Assembly: GCF_028583425.1 (NCBI RefSeq)
Contig: NC_072802.1
Span: forward strand, 19,849,926-19,913,925
From: Eublepharis macularius
Lineage: Eukaryota > Chordata > Lepidosauria > Squamata > Eublepharidae
DNA length: 64,000 bases
Direction of reading: 5' to 3'
The translations under genes and the position numbers were made by a program. How positions within the stretch are numbered: position 1 is the first letter of the stretch; every line of letters starts with the position of its first letter. Below the pieces are notes generated by a model. The model did no database searches. It saw nothing but the letters and a program-made list of their open reading frames with translations, and was not told the DNA's origin. Of the stretch, positions 42,896-54,100 are shown piece by piece.

Positions 42896-43861
42896 ATTCC
42901 ATGGACTGACTTCTGGGAAAAAACCGTTCTTTTCCAGAAAGCCACTACCTGTCAGTTTAGACAAAATGAGATAGATATAAGAGTAGCATACCTTAACAGA
43001 AAGGGCATCGCAACAGGTTAGATGGCTGCATACTTCTCCAGGACAGAACTATGATGTGATTTTTTTATGGGAAGCTCATTTGCAGGACCTCCCCCTGCCC
43101 ACACACACACTTCTGTCTTTTCAGAGGTGAGTAGAAAGCCTTTTGTTCCGCCTTCAGTATTTTGAACTTTGGCTCTGTTGGGCTAGCTGGTTGCTTTTAG
43201 CGGAGGTTTGGTTTAGTTTGAAATGGTTTTATGATACTCCTTCATACACTGTAGGGAGAATGTTATCGATAACAGGACACCTAAACCACCCATTTACTGT
43301 TGGGAGGAAAGAAAGCTCAGGGTGAGGATGCTGTGAGAATCCTATGGAGCAAGACAAGAAACCTGCCCCCCCCTTCTCTCTCCACCTCCCCTGCCTTTTC
43401 TCTCTTGAATGCTTGATGCCATTGGAAATTCTTAGCATGGGTTTGTCTGCCGAGAAGCCACCTGGCTTGTTCTCCCCAGATAAAGCTGCTCATTTCTGCT
43501 TTGTATCTCATGTGCTTTTGCAGGCTACTAATAGCACCATCAATATTGCAAGCATTCATGATCTCAGGCCAGCTTCTGCTGATTCGCCCTAGTGTTGAGA
43601 CTGCTAATGAGCAGCCTGTTGGGAGAGGGAGGGCGGTGGAAGAGAACGCTACAAAGCCAGTAGCCTTGCTCAGGACTTTCATTTTTGCCTGACATAAGCA
43701 GCAACGTTTGGCAAGGACCCAGGACAACAGAAAGGAAATTAAAATTCTTCCGAGCAGACAACAAGGGGAATAAAGAGGGCTCAAAATGAAGTGGCGTGTC
43801 TTTTTTCACAGTTTCATTTTTTAAGCATCAGGACATGTGGTTTGGGCTGTGCCCTTGAATC
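42896..43861. other. No recognised feature
   Basis: A 155-codon minus-strand frame (43317-43784) lacks any motif. Confidence 0.4.
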
Positions 43862-44261
43862 CAGGGCTTTTTTTCTGGGAAAAGAGGTGGTGGAACTCAG
43901 TGGGTTGCCAGCGCAGAAGGCGACTCCTGGCGGGAGGTGGTGCCCTTGGTACCACATGTGCACACACAAAGTGCGCGCACACTTCTGGGATTGTGCAATG
44001 ACATCACTTTGGGACAGCTGGAACAAGGGGGGAGTTTTTAAAGTTTAAACCACCCTTGGCAAAAATGGTCACATGGCTGGTGGCCCCACCCCCTGATCTC
44101 CAGACAGAGGGGAGTTTAGATTGCCCTTCGTGCAGTGGCGCGGAGGGCAATTTAAACTCCCCTCTGTCTGGAGATCAGGGAGCGGGGCCACTGGCCATGT
44201 GACCATTTTAAGGAGGTGCCGGAACTCCATTCCACCGCGTTCTGGCTGAAAAAAAGCCCTG
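43862..44261. mobile_element. hAT foldback MITE, family A copy 3 (400 bp)
   Basis: CAGGGCTTTTTTTCTGGG to GCTGAAAAAAAGCCCTG, with a perfect 8-bp duplication CTTGAATC (43854-43861, 44262-44269). Contains the same 'gatctccagacagaggggagtttagattgcc' palindrome as copies 1 and 2, plus about 80 extra bases on the left ('ggtaccacatgtgcacacacaaagtgcgcgcacac'). Confidence 0.9.
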
Positions 44262-44284
44262 CTTGAATCCAAGTTTGGTCTCTA

Positions 44285-44455
44285 GTTCTCTCGGAGAATT
44301 AGAGTTCTCCCAGAAATGCCTGGAGTTGTCCGGGAACTAAAACTGATCTCCAGTTCCCTTGGAGGAAAGGGCAGTTTCAGAGGGCAGGCTCTAAAACTGG
44401 AAGTCTCTCCCCAAGTACCACCCCCAGGAATCTCCCAAGCCAAAGTTGGCAACAT
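44285..44455. mobile_element. Foldback MITE, family F (shortened copy)
   Basis: 'tgcctggagttgtccgggaactaaaactgatctccagttcccttggagg...ggaatctcccaagccaaagttggcaac'. Confidence 0.55.
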
Positions 44456-44469
44456 GATGCAAGACATGC

Positions 44470-45392
44470 CTAGTCACACAGGTTGGCTGCTGTGTGAGAG
44501 GCCAAGTGGGAAGGCTGCTGGACTAGAACCAGGGTTAAATCGCCCCTCTGCCATGAAACTCATGGGGGCTGGGCCAGGGTGGCACAAGCTAAGCTATCAG
44601 AGTGTGGATCGAAGCAGGTCCAGCCGCCAGCCCAAGCAGCGTGGTCAAGGTCCGTTCCAAGGTCTGGGCAGAGAGTCAAGAGCTGTCAGAAGTCTGGCCT
44701 GAGTGTTGGTCCAAATAGCAAGGCCTGGAGGTCCGAAGGTCAGTTACCAGCAGGTCCAAGGGCACAACGTAGGCAGAGTCAAGGAACGGTCCAGAGAGTC
44801 ATAGGGAACAATGTACTGGTCATAGTGTTGGAAGGATTCCAACTTGTTGCTTCCATGCCCAGCAGTGGTTTCTATAGCTATGGGCTGAAAGGCTGCCTTT
44901 GCAGCCAGCTGCTTCGGAGTTATCCTGCAGCTACTCACCCTTGCCATCAGCAAGCAGCTGGCATCGGGCCAGGAGGAGTGAACTGTATCATCTCTCCTGT
45001 AGCTCTATTCTCTGCCTCCATCTATGTAACTCTTAAGGTGTGGGCGATCCTGGAGGGCTGGAAACAACTGACTGGGCTTCACCTGTTGTGTTGGGGCTGG
45101 AGGGTGTCAGTGGCTCTGCCTCAGCTGCTGGCTGGGAACTCTGATCAGCCTGCAGCTTCTCTTCCTGCTTGCCGGCTTCTGCCGATCCAGAGCAGGTTAC
45201 ACAGGGCTCCTCTTCCCCTGAGGAGCCCCTAGCTATACAGGACTCCTCTTCTCCTGAAGAATCTCTTTCTCCTGAGGAGTCCACTGAGCCCTGGCTGACC
45301 CATGACAGTGACCCTGGGATGCGTAGTCTCTCACAGTTCCTCTCTCATGGGGTCACTTTAAAGCTGCATGCCGGCTCAGCATTTAATACACA
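44470..45392. other. Repeat-like unclassified block with a 217-codon open frame
   Basis: 44510-44565 resembles a SINE head ('gctggactagaaccagggttaaatcgcccctctgccatgaa'). The following 44579-45232 is open on the plus strand for 217 codons. The DNA has 'caaggtc', 'cagcaggtcc' and 'gtccaagg' motifs reminiscent of retroelement LTR or internal repeats, and the protein has no domain. 45170-45295 carries three to four 'ctcctcttcycctgaggag' units. I read it as a dispersed repeat, not a gene. Confidence 0.4.
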
Positions 45393-45658
45393 TAGGGTTG
45401 CCAGGTTCCTTTACCCTCCCAATGGTACTTTACTCACCTTTAAGACCCCTTATACGGTACTACATGCTGACCTCACACCTGGAAGTGACATCATCGTGCC
45501 CATAGGGAGTGCGCCCATTGTGCGCTGGCTGGGGAAGTTTCTTGTCTCCCAGGGCTGTTCCCTGCAGCCTTTCCCCCTGCTGGCCAGGTGAGTGGCAGCG
45601 AGGGGCAGAGGCTGGGTGTGGGAGATCCCCTGCCCCTAATGGGGGACTAGTAGCCCTA
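45393..45658. mobile_element. hAT-like MITE, family E copy (266 bp)
   Basis: TAGGGTTGCCAGGTTCC to 'gggggactagtagcccta', with a perfect 8-bp duplication AATACACA (45385-45392, 45659-45666). The interior has 'cacctggaagtgacatcatcgtgcc'. Confidence 0.85.
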
Positions 45659-45701
45659 AATACACAACACTATCTGAATAGGACTTAGGATCATGTCCTG
45701 A

Positions 45702-46081
45702 TAGGGTCCCATTCCCCTGGTGGGGGCAGGGGATTCCTGCTTTCACCCTCGACCCTCTGCCACCACTCACCTGGCCAGCAGATGAGAAAGGCACAGGAAC
45801 AGACCCCCTGGGCATGATCCCAGGGGTGGCGTGACGATGTCAGTCCCGGGAGTGATGTCATCGCACCACCCTGAGGGCACACAAACACTTTGTAGCAGGC
45901 CGATTTGGACCCAAATGAGCCAAATTGGGCCCGTATGAGGCCCAAATGGAAGTGACATCATCACATGGGTATGGGGCCATGCGCAAAGCGCGCATACAAG
46001 TGGAATGTGCTGGGGCCACAAGAAAGGTAATTGCCAGGTCCCCAGTCTCCCACCAGGACTGTAAGGGGACCTGGCAACCCA
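45702..46081. mobile_element. hAT-like MITE, family E copy (inverted, adjacent)
   Basis: 'tagggtcccattcccctggtgggggcaggggatt...' to 'ggggacctggcaaccca', sharing 'gatgtcatcgca' and 'ccactcacctggccagcag' with the copy 44 bp to its left, in the opposite orientation. The duplication is weak (TGTCCTGA / TATCCTCG). Confidence 0.65.
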
Positions 46082-47383
46082 ATATCCTCGGGGAGCCCCT
46101 TTTCCCCACTCACCATTGGGGGGGGGGTTAACAGCCTGCTGAAGAGATCTGGTGAAGTCAAAAGCTTGCACGCTGTTTTTTGCATCATTTTTACTACTCC
46201 TAATATAAAGTATTTTGGATTTTGCTTTTGGACCAAGAAGGCCGTAAACAACTTTCTACCTCACAGGGGTGGTGCAAGATTAAAATGGATGTGAAAACAA
46301 TCTCTCATCTCCCACTCCTTGGAAGAAGGATGGAATAAAAACGTGATACACTGGAACTTTTCAAACAGGAAGTAAAGAAGGGAAAATGGTAAAAAACAAG
46401 AAAAAGAGAAGAAAAAGGGGGGAAATAGTGAAAATGAAAGATGACACAGACAGTATCCATCTTTGTTTTCCATTTCTTTTAAACTTTCTCTTATTCTCAT
46501 GCCCGCTGCTTAATGCTCTACATGCGCGACTACACTAAAATTACCACTGCATGAACTGCGTCCAACAGCATATTAGAATAAATTCTGTAATTTATAAATC
46601 TCTGAAACTGTCTCCAAGACACCAATTCACCTATTCAATCATTTTCCTGTTTATTTGCCTTTTGTGCTAATGTGGTCTTCGGTCAAAACAAAGTATTTGA
46701 TTTTACAACAGGTGAATGTTGAGATGTTCTCATTCATAGAAGGCATTCAAGAACTTCAACAACAGCCATAAACCTATCTGACTAGACAATGGCGACACCG
46801 TGTCATCTGCGCAAGGAAGGCAGTAATGAGATCTTTTTGTTCAAGAATAATGGCCAGGAAAGCTGAACACCATTTAATTTTGTCACAACACTGTTAGTAT
46901 AAAAATGAACTAGCAAGGGAGCTAAAATTTAACCCTAACAACCTCCTTGTGTTGTAGGCACAGGTTGTGACATTTTTAAATGCTGCCCCCTAATCTCCCC
47001 TCCCACCTAATAAACGTGTTGAAAATTTCCTCTAGCATAATTCTAGAAGATCATAAAATCTGGGCTGACAAGGCAGGCTCAAAAATGTGTGCACCAGTTA
47101 ACTCAGTCCCTGTTTCCAGCTTCTTCTTTGGTTCACCTACTTTTTGTTATAAATAAATAACAATAACACAGCTGTGGGCTTGTAAAATATGGTTTCTTGT
47201 AGATGTGGTTTCTTGCAAATATAGTTTTTTGGAGAGGAGCTGAGCTCTTGCAATGTGGTCCAGGCTGACCTAGCAGCTCAAATTCCATATAATATTCTTG
47301 TTGACAAATTGGTAAAATGTGGTTTGAATGCTACTATTGTTATTTGGATTTTTAACTAATTGACAGATCACACCCAAAGAGAG
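46082..47383. other. Unclassified; conserved-element-like texture at 46500-46900
   Basis: No repeat or exon was identified. 46500-46900 is repeat-free and balanced, with several transcription-factor-like words such as 'acaacaggtgaatg'. Function is not assigned. Confidence 0.25.
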
Positions 47384-48655
47384 CTTATAAATGGTTCCCA
47401 TCCTTTTGGAGACAGGCCCTGTGTTGTTCAACCTCTTTATAAATGTCTTAGATAAAGGAGTAGAGGGGATGCTCATTAAATTTCAGATGATTATAAATTG
47501 GGAGAGGTAGAAAATACAGTATACGACAGAATCAAGATTCAAGGTGATAATGACAGGCTGGAAAACTGGGTTAAAACTAATAAAATGAATTTTAACAGAG
47601 ATAAATGTAAAGTTCAGCATTTAGGTAGGAAAAATCATAAAGCATAATTATAGGATGGGGGAGATCGGTCTTGGCAGTAGTACATGTGAAAAGGATCTGG
47701 GGGTCTTAGTAGATCATATATAGAATATGAGCCAGCGCTGCCATGTGGTAGGTAAAAAGGCAAATGCAATTTTGGGCTGCATCTGACTCATAGCGTCCAG
47801 ATCACACAAAGTGATGGTATCACTTTACTCTGTTCTGGTTAGACTTCCCTTGGTGTATTGTGTTCGGTTTTGGGTATCACCGTTTAAAAGAGGTATTGAC
47901 AAGTTGGAATGTGCCCACTGGAGAGCAACAAAGATGGTGAGGGGTCTGGAGATCAAGTCCTATGAGGAAAGGTCGAAGGAGCTGAGCGTGTCTCATAGAG
48001 GATGGAGCTGAGTTGTTTTCTGTTGCTCCAGAGGATCTGAATAGAACCGAAGGGGCAAAATCAAGTCAAAAGAGTTTTCATCTAAACATTAGGAAGAACT
48101 TCCTGACCGAGTGGTTCCTCAGTGGAACAGGCTTCTTTAGGAGGTGGTGGCCTCTCCTTCTTTAGAGGCATTTAAGGAGAGATGGCCATCTGAGACCAAT
48201 GCTGATTCTATGACTCAGTATGAATTTAGGCATTGTGAGCAGGAGGACAGGAAGGGAGAAGCCGGTGCTAGGCTCTCGTGGCTCTTTCTTATATGCCAAG
48301 AGTTATGCTGATCACCAGGGCTTTTTTTCTGGGAAAAGAGGTGGTGGAACTCAGTGGGTTGCCCTCGGAGAAAATGGCCACCAGCCATGTGACCATTTTC
48401 AAGAGCTTCCAGAACTCCCTTCCCCCGCGTTCCCCCTGAAAAAAAGCCCTGCTGATCACCACTTTGGGGTTAGGAAGGAATTTTCCTCCAGACCAGACTG
48501 GTCAGGGACTCTGGAGGTTTTTCTGCCTTCCTCTGGGCATAGAGCAGAGGTCACTGGGGGAGGGGGGAGGGTAGATAGCTGTGAATTTCCTGCTTTGTTC
48601 AGGGGGTTGGCCTAGATGACCCTTGGAGTGCCTTCCAGGTCTGTGTTTCTATATT
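47384..48655 (+). pseudogene. CR1 LINE 3' end (ORF2 C-terminus and 3' UTR), interrupted
   Basis: Carries the characteristic CR1 phrases 'ttgttcaacctctttataaatgtcttagataaagg', 'aatgtaaagttcagcatttagg', 'ggatctgggggtcttagtagatcata', 'gagagcaacaaagatggtgaggggtctggag', 'aacattaggaagaacttcctgac' and 'gttggcctagatgacccttggagtgccttccaggtctgtg'. Frames are broken by stops and indels. It is split at 48316 by family A copy 4, and the flanks rejoin at the 8-bp duplication. It cannot be active. Confidence 0.85.
48316..48451. mobile_element. hAT MITE, family A copy 4 (136 bp, centre deleted)
   Basis: CAGGGCTTTTTTTCTGGG to CCTGAAAAAAAGCCCTG, with a perfect 8-bp duplication CTGATCAC (48308-48315, 48452-48459). 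It lacks the central 'cagacagagggga' palindrome of copies 1-3. Confidence 0.9.
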
Positions 48656-49285
48656 ATCCAATGATGGCTTACAAAGGTCACAGTAAGTTCCCACGTGTAC
48701 ACAAAAACTGGTGGAAGATAAAACGATGAGAGACATGTTTAAGCACACCTTTAGAGAAAACAAATGTCTGGCAGGAACTGTTCTTTTCTTTGAAGCTACT
48801 TTGAGTCAAAATCATTAGGGGAAATCATTAAACACAATACAAATTGCAGCTTCTGAAGAAAACACAGGTAGTTAATTTAGCTCATAGGACAGAGAGTCAC
48901 TGCTGGAAAAGCCAGTTTTTCTTTCAGTCTGTCTAAGTTCCCATTTCGTGGCCCTTAAAGCCATTCCCCCAATTCTAGTAGCACCACTCAAGAGCCAGTG
49001 TCGTTTTCATTTAAACGGAGAGCTTGATTTAAACCTCTACTCATCTCTAACACTCACTAGGTAGCCCTGGGTCAGTTGGTCTTTCACCCTAACCTCACAT
49101 ACAGGCAAACAGGTACTGATTTGGGATCCTAACATTCCCTAACTGCATATTTCCACAATGAGGGACACAACAATCGATTCCGGAGCATTTTTCTGGATTG
49201 GCACAACTTACATGGGAAGGTTGTTCCAGGCTGGTTTAACCACAAACTCTTGCCCCAGTCAAATTTGTATTTATTTACATTATTC
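48656..49285. other. No recognised feature
   Basis: Repeat-poor non-coding sequence. Confidence 0.35.
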
Positions 49286-49440
49286 ATTGCAGGATTTGAG
49301 TCCAGTGGCATCTTAGAGACCAACAAGATTTTCAGTGTATAAGCTTTCAAGAGTCAGAGCTTCCTTCTTTAGACACCTAATGTGCCACAGGACTCAAATC
49401 CTGCTGTTCTACTGCAGAACAACACAGCTACCCACCTAAA
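49286..49440. mobile_element. Penelope-like / hammerhead-type repeat, collapsed palindrome
   Basis: 'gcaggatttgagtccagtggcatcttagagaccaacaagattttcagtg...' meets 'caggactcaaatcctgctgttctactgcagaacaacacagctacccacc'. Part of the right arm is deleted. Confidence 0.6.
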
Positions 49441-49459
49441 TTAACCTCATGGATGGCAC

Positions 49460-50720
49460 CAGATTATTTATAGTCTGCCTTTCTCACTGAGACTCAAGGC
49501 AGATTACACAATATAAGCCCATATGATGAACAGCTGGGATACTCAATAAATATAATGATGATGAGGAAATATAATAGGGTATGGATTATAGAAATTTGAA
49601 AAAAACAAATCCGATAAAGAGCTGAAACAATGCTTTAACCAAACATAGGCAGTTTAATCTGATACATTAAATGATATGGAGGCTACCCAGTAGGAGCATA
49701 CTTACAGCAATGGACAGTACGCAGTAATATAGTCTACAGTCCCTATCCCTTTATTAGAGCATCTTTCTGAACCATTTCTTTACAGCAGAGCTGTAAAAAA
49801 GCCCTCCTGAATAATTCAGCTTTGCATAGTTTGCAAAAATCCAGGAGTGTGGGAGCTTTTTTCATCTCCCGGGCAGGCAATTCTATTGGAAGGGGGCTAC
49901 AACAGACAATGCACATGTATGGGCAGCTGCTGATTTTGCCCATTTGCAGGGTGGCACCTGCAGAAGACCCTGTTCAGAGGATCGAAGCTGCTATGGCAGA
50001 ACATAGGGAGATCAGTGGTTCTGCAGAGATGAGGCGCCAAGGCCATGAAGGGCTCAATATGTGACAGCCAAAACCTTGAACTGAGCCCAGTAACTGACGG
50101 GAAGCCAATGGAGCGAATGCAGAATGGGAGTAATATACATGCTCTGTCTAGTTCCTGATAATAACTGAGCTGCTGTGTTCTGCATCAACTGGAGTCTCCA
50201 AATCGACTTTGAGGGGAGACTTCTGTAGAATGCATTACAGCAGTCTAATCTCAATGTTGCCATGGTGTGAATCCAGGTGGCCAGACTGGCTGTGTCAAGG
50301 TAGGGGGCCGTTTTCCAAGCTAGTCTGAATTTGACAAAGGTGTTTCTCGCAGCTGCATTAACTTGCTGCTGCGGTGCTGGATCTAGCATTAACCACTAAG
50401 CTCTTAAGTGAGCCTGCAAGGGTCAACTGAGCCCAATCAAAAGTGGAAAGCATGAAGTCCTTCAATATCTCTTGCTTTCCAACCAACTTCACTTCCGTTT
50501 TGTCTGGCTTAAATTTCAACGTGCTTGCATTCAGCCACTTGACCACATCTGTCAGGCAGTGATTCAAAATCTCTACTGCATCACCAGGAGATTTGGAAAG
50601 AGAGATATAGACCTGGGTGTCATCTACATATTGATGACATCCAATTGGCTTAACCGGAGAGGCCATGTTGAATGTGCAACTCCCCCTTCTCCAGTGCTGC
50701 TGCCTTGCCATTGCTGCTCT
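49460..50720 (-). pseudogene. CR1/L2-clade LINE remnant with reverse-transcriptase C-terminus
   Basis: On the minus strand, about 50640-50470 encodes 'YVDDTQVYISLS' followed by 'VVKWLNASTLKFKPDKTEV', the YxDD catalytic box and following region of a Jockey-superfamily reverse transcriptase. About 50390-50055 continues, after a frameshift, with 'RLDCCNAFYRSLP', 'RLQLMQNTAAQLL' and 'HSLHWLPV', the conserved C-terminal stretch of L2/CR1 ORF2. The 3' UTR runs toward 49740, and a typical tail phrase lies at 49460-49515. Frameshifted and 5'-truncated, so non-functional. Confidence 0.8.
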
Positions 50721-51662
50721 TCAACAACTGCTGTGCAGTAACACATGTGGGAGGCATTGCTACAAACCTCACCTCCAGGGTCTCAAGGGTGGGAGCTGAG
50801 TTGTGCACACACTTCCCTTCTCCACTGCATTTCCATTTCATAAAACGGAGTTGGAAGAAGCCTCTTAAGTAACCTAATCCCATACTGATGTTATTTGCAA
50901 CCTTACAAGGTATTAGGAATGCTTCTACACTGGTGTACTGTATTACATGCTTGCTGCATTTTATTACCCTAACTATGCTGCTTGAAGTCTATAAGGATTG
51001 GCAACAGAGATAAAGCCAAATATGATCGTTAGGATACCACTAGCACAGAGAGGGGCAGATTGTTTTAATTTCTATGGCTACTATGTGGCCTAACAGGATG
51101 TTGTCAGGATAATAGAAAGGCAAAACAAGACTTGTATTCTAATGGTACTACAGAAGAAGTATGCCCCAAGACATTGGTAACAGTCCATTTCTTCTCCTCT
51201 TATGACCACAGATGAAATATTTTGGAAATGAGACAGAAGTCCTGCTTGTCTAACTTGATCCCCATTGGGACATTTCATGAAAAGATGGTGAGATTGCAAA
51301 CACTTTCATTGTGAAAAATATGACTAATTAAATCAGTGGGAGAGAGAGCTCATTCCTCAGAACGTCTCATTATCTGGAACTGGGTTACGTCCCATGACGA
51401 GTTATATTTGGATCAAAGTCCCTTATTTATCCAAATAGATTCCACTGCTGACTGCAAAACCACAAGTCTCATACAAAGCATGCATATTAAAAAGAGCAAT
51501 ACTTGTTTTAATGAACCAAAAGGATATGTCATTATTAAATGCATGGTTGAAAGTGTCAGGATTGGGCCCATTCCCAACAGAAAGGTTGTTTGGACAGCCT
51601 TTGCCAAAGGGATGAGGAATGCCTCAAAGACTTGTTAAAAATTGCTTGGTCCTGAAGGTTAG
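50721..51662. other. No recognised feature
   Basis: Non-coding, no family identified. Confidence 0.4.
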
Positions 51663-51760
51663 TGTTAGGAGGATAGCTACGTTTGTCTGCAGTAGAAGAG
51701 CAGGATTTGAGTCTAAGAAGGGAGCTCTGACTCTCAAAAGCTTGTTTGGCTCTATGGTTG
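51663..51760 (-). mobile_element. Fragment of the Penelope-like / hammerhead-type repeat
   Basis: 'aggatagctacgtttgtctgcagtagaagagcaggatttgagtc' joined directly to 'taagaagggagctctgactctcaaaagcttg', so the central part of the palindrome is missing. Confidence 0.55.
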
Positions 51761-52560
51761 TATGCCAGGAGAGTAGCAACAAGAGCTAGTATTATAATAG
51801 AAGCTCTGTGATAGAGATCAAATAAATCGTATCAATAGCTATTAGCCAGGACTGCCAAAGACATTGCCTCCTTTTGTAGAGGCAGTGTCTCTTGATTACC
51901 AGAGGCTAGGAATCAATTAATAGGGGATGGAAGTGGCACTCAGTCAGGACTTTCTTGTGAAACTCCCTCAAGCATGTGGCTGCCTGGCTTGCCATGGTTA
52001 ATATTGGCAAAGATGAGACAAGAGCTCACTAATGACGGATGCAGAGGATTACTGAAGTCTGGTGGTAAGTTTCTGAAACCAGACCCTGCTCCAATGTTGC
52101 AGAACAGGAAGGAGTTCTGCTTGGCACAGGGGAAGTGGCATCATTCACCTACCATTATATCTCAACCTTAAAGTAGTAATGATTAACACACTATTGTTGC
52201 CCCTCAGGAGGGAAGGCTCATTGCTCAGTGCTAGTCCAAGCCCAACAGCAGGTGCACTGACAGAATCAGTGGCAATATTTACCTTGGGCTGAGGGTTTCA
52301 ACCTGGACTAGCACCCAAGATCTCCAGATGGCTTCTGGTCAAAACGTTCAGGGTAAATTTAGTCCAAACCCAGGCCAGCATTTCGGTGGTTAGTCTCAGC
52401 TCCCATTTAATGTATTAGGCCTTTCAATATATGCCCCAAATACATAAAACTGTCAGAGTTGCCCACCACCAAAGCCTAGGATTAGTGAAAGTGATCTACT
52501 TGAATCAGATAACTGCAAGCAGCAACGTCAGTCCATGAGGGGGAAAAAATTAAAACCATC
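51761..52560. other. No recognised feature
   Basis: Non-coding, no family identified. Confidence 0.4.
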
Positions 52561-52660
52561 AGTAGGGCAATACCTTTTATTAGGACGAGCCAAAGCACCA
52601 GAGTATTAAGCAAGCTTTGACGTTTCACCAGAAACTCTCTTTGCTTAACATCTAGCTTGG
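52561..52660 (-). mobile_element. Penelope-like 3' fragment (second type)
   Basis: The minus strand reads '...GCAAAGAGAGTTTCTGGTGAAACGTCAAAGCTTGC...GGTGCTTTGGCTCGTCCTAATAAAAGGTATTGCCC'. The GTGAAACGTCAAAGC part has the GAAAC-GTC order of the motif at 26546-26553. The CTGANGA box is not preserved. Confidence 0.45.
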
Positions 52661-52820
52661 ACACTCCCTGCCCCCCTGGAACTTGTAAGTTTATTCATTG
52701 CTGTGAACAGTAGAACTGTTTCTAGTAAAAGTTATTACTTTGTTGTTGGTTTTGGATTCTTTTTGAACAGATCAATGTGGCTACTTGTGATTGTTTTTTA
52801 CCTGCTGTGGAGAAAGCAGG

Positions 52821-53165
52821 TGTGACAGACAGGACTGGCTCTAGCTCTGCCTTTCCTGAGAGCCAATGGGAGTGGGCAGAATGCTGGGCTAATAAGAGTT
52901 ACGTGTCAGTTGGAGGGAAAAGGAGGCTCCTGAGAACTGCTGAGAAAGGTTTTGACTTGGCTGAGAGAAGGCAGCAAAGAGAGACAGCTGGTTACAAACC
53001 TGTTCTCTTACACTGAAATATTGTTTAACTTCAGTTTATTAATTTAAGATCTGTTCACTCCTATGTTCCATCATGTAAATAAAGTTTATTTTTGTTTTGT
53101 TTAACCTTGGCTGGCTTGAAATTGTTGGCTGAGGGAAAATATCTCACACACAGGCCTCAAACACT
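52821..53165 (+). mobile_element. Solo-type LTR, same family as 19890-20255
   Basis: Begins TGTGACAGACAGGACTGG. It continues with 'aagagttacgtgtcagttgg', 'gagagaaggcagcaaagagagacagctgg' and 'gttccatcatgtaaataaagtttatt' (polyadenylation signal at 53078-53083), then 'taaccttggctggcttgaaattgttggctgaggg' and 'ggcctcaaaca'. These words occur in the same order on the minus strand at 20255-19890. It is followed by 'tggtggcagaatata', placed like a primer-binding site. No gag/pol follows, and the right LTR was not found. Confidence 0.65.
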
Positions 53166-54100
53166 GGTCACGTTGAATGGGTCAAGTTTGAATGGTGGCA
53201 GAATATATATAGGAAAATTAACCTCTGAGTTTCCTTTGCCCCAGTAGCCTGGGCTGTTGCCGGGTGAGGGGAGGGAAGAGACTGCCTGTCTGGTGGACCC
53301 TCAGATAGAAGAGAGAGGGGACCCTGTGAGGATTTGGGTCAGGGCTCTCTGCCCGGTGTAGTTGAGGGTAGACAGGTGGCGTGTGGTGACCCAGCCTTTA
53401 CCTGCCTGAGTGGCAAGGAGGGTGAAAGGCTTGTGAAAGAGGGTCTGTTTTCATAACAGGGAATTCTAGAACTGAAAGGTAACCTTTTACTACTTAATGA
53501 TGGACAACAGACCTGGTGAATGCCATGACTCACTTTTCATTTACGTCTACTTGCTTGACCACCATCAACCTATTCTAAGAGTATCAGGTGGAATGCAAGC
53601 CCCTGGAACTCTGAAGGGAGCTCTACAAATATTTACTATAAAACAGCAGAACAGCAAGGGTATGATGTTTGCATGGGAAAAAGCTACTCAAGTTAAGGGC
53701 TGGATGGTCCAAGTTCATTTCTTTCTCAACTGCTTTGTCAACATGGGCAAACAAAGCACCACCCGAAAGCTGAGTAAGAAAGAAAGAAAGAAAGGAAAGA
53801 GATTGTGTTTGAGGAACTTGCAATCTTACATCTGAGACCAAGTTCTCCACGAGCTGAGATGAGGGGACACACCTACTTTCCTCTGCTTTAATAAGATCTC
53901 AGTTCCCTTCTGACATCAGCAGCCATTACACCAATTCCCATGTTCTTCTCAGACCTATTTGTATGCCTAGCTATCAAACAAACTTTACACGAAGAAACAA
54001 AGACTACCAGTCTCCAGAGGCATGGAAGCTACAGTCAGGAATGAATGAAGGCATACTGGGGAGGGGAGAGATAATAATCACTATTCCACACACAATCCCA
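53166..54100. other. No gene; possible retroelement leader then unclassified; (GAAA)n at ~53778-53800
   Basis: 53210-53430 may be internal sequence belonging to the LTR at 52821. The rest is unclassified. Confidence 0.35.

Noticed and set aside
44579..45232. Protein-coding gene (217 codons)
   Set aside because: No domain, a repeat-like DNA texture and a SINE-like fragment immediately upstream. More likely retroelement-derived sequence.
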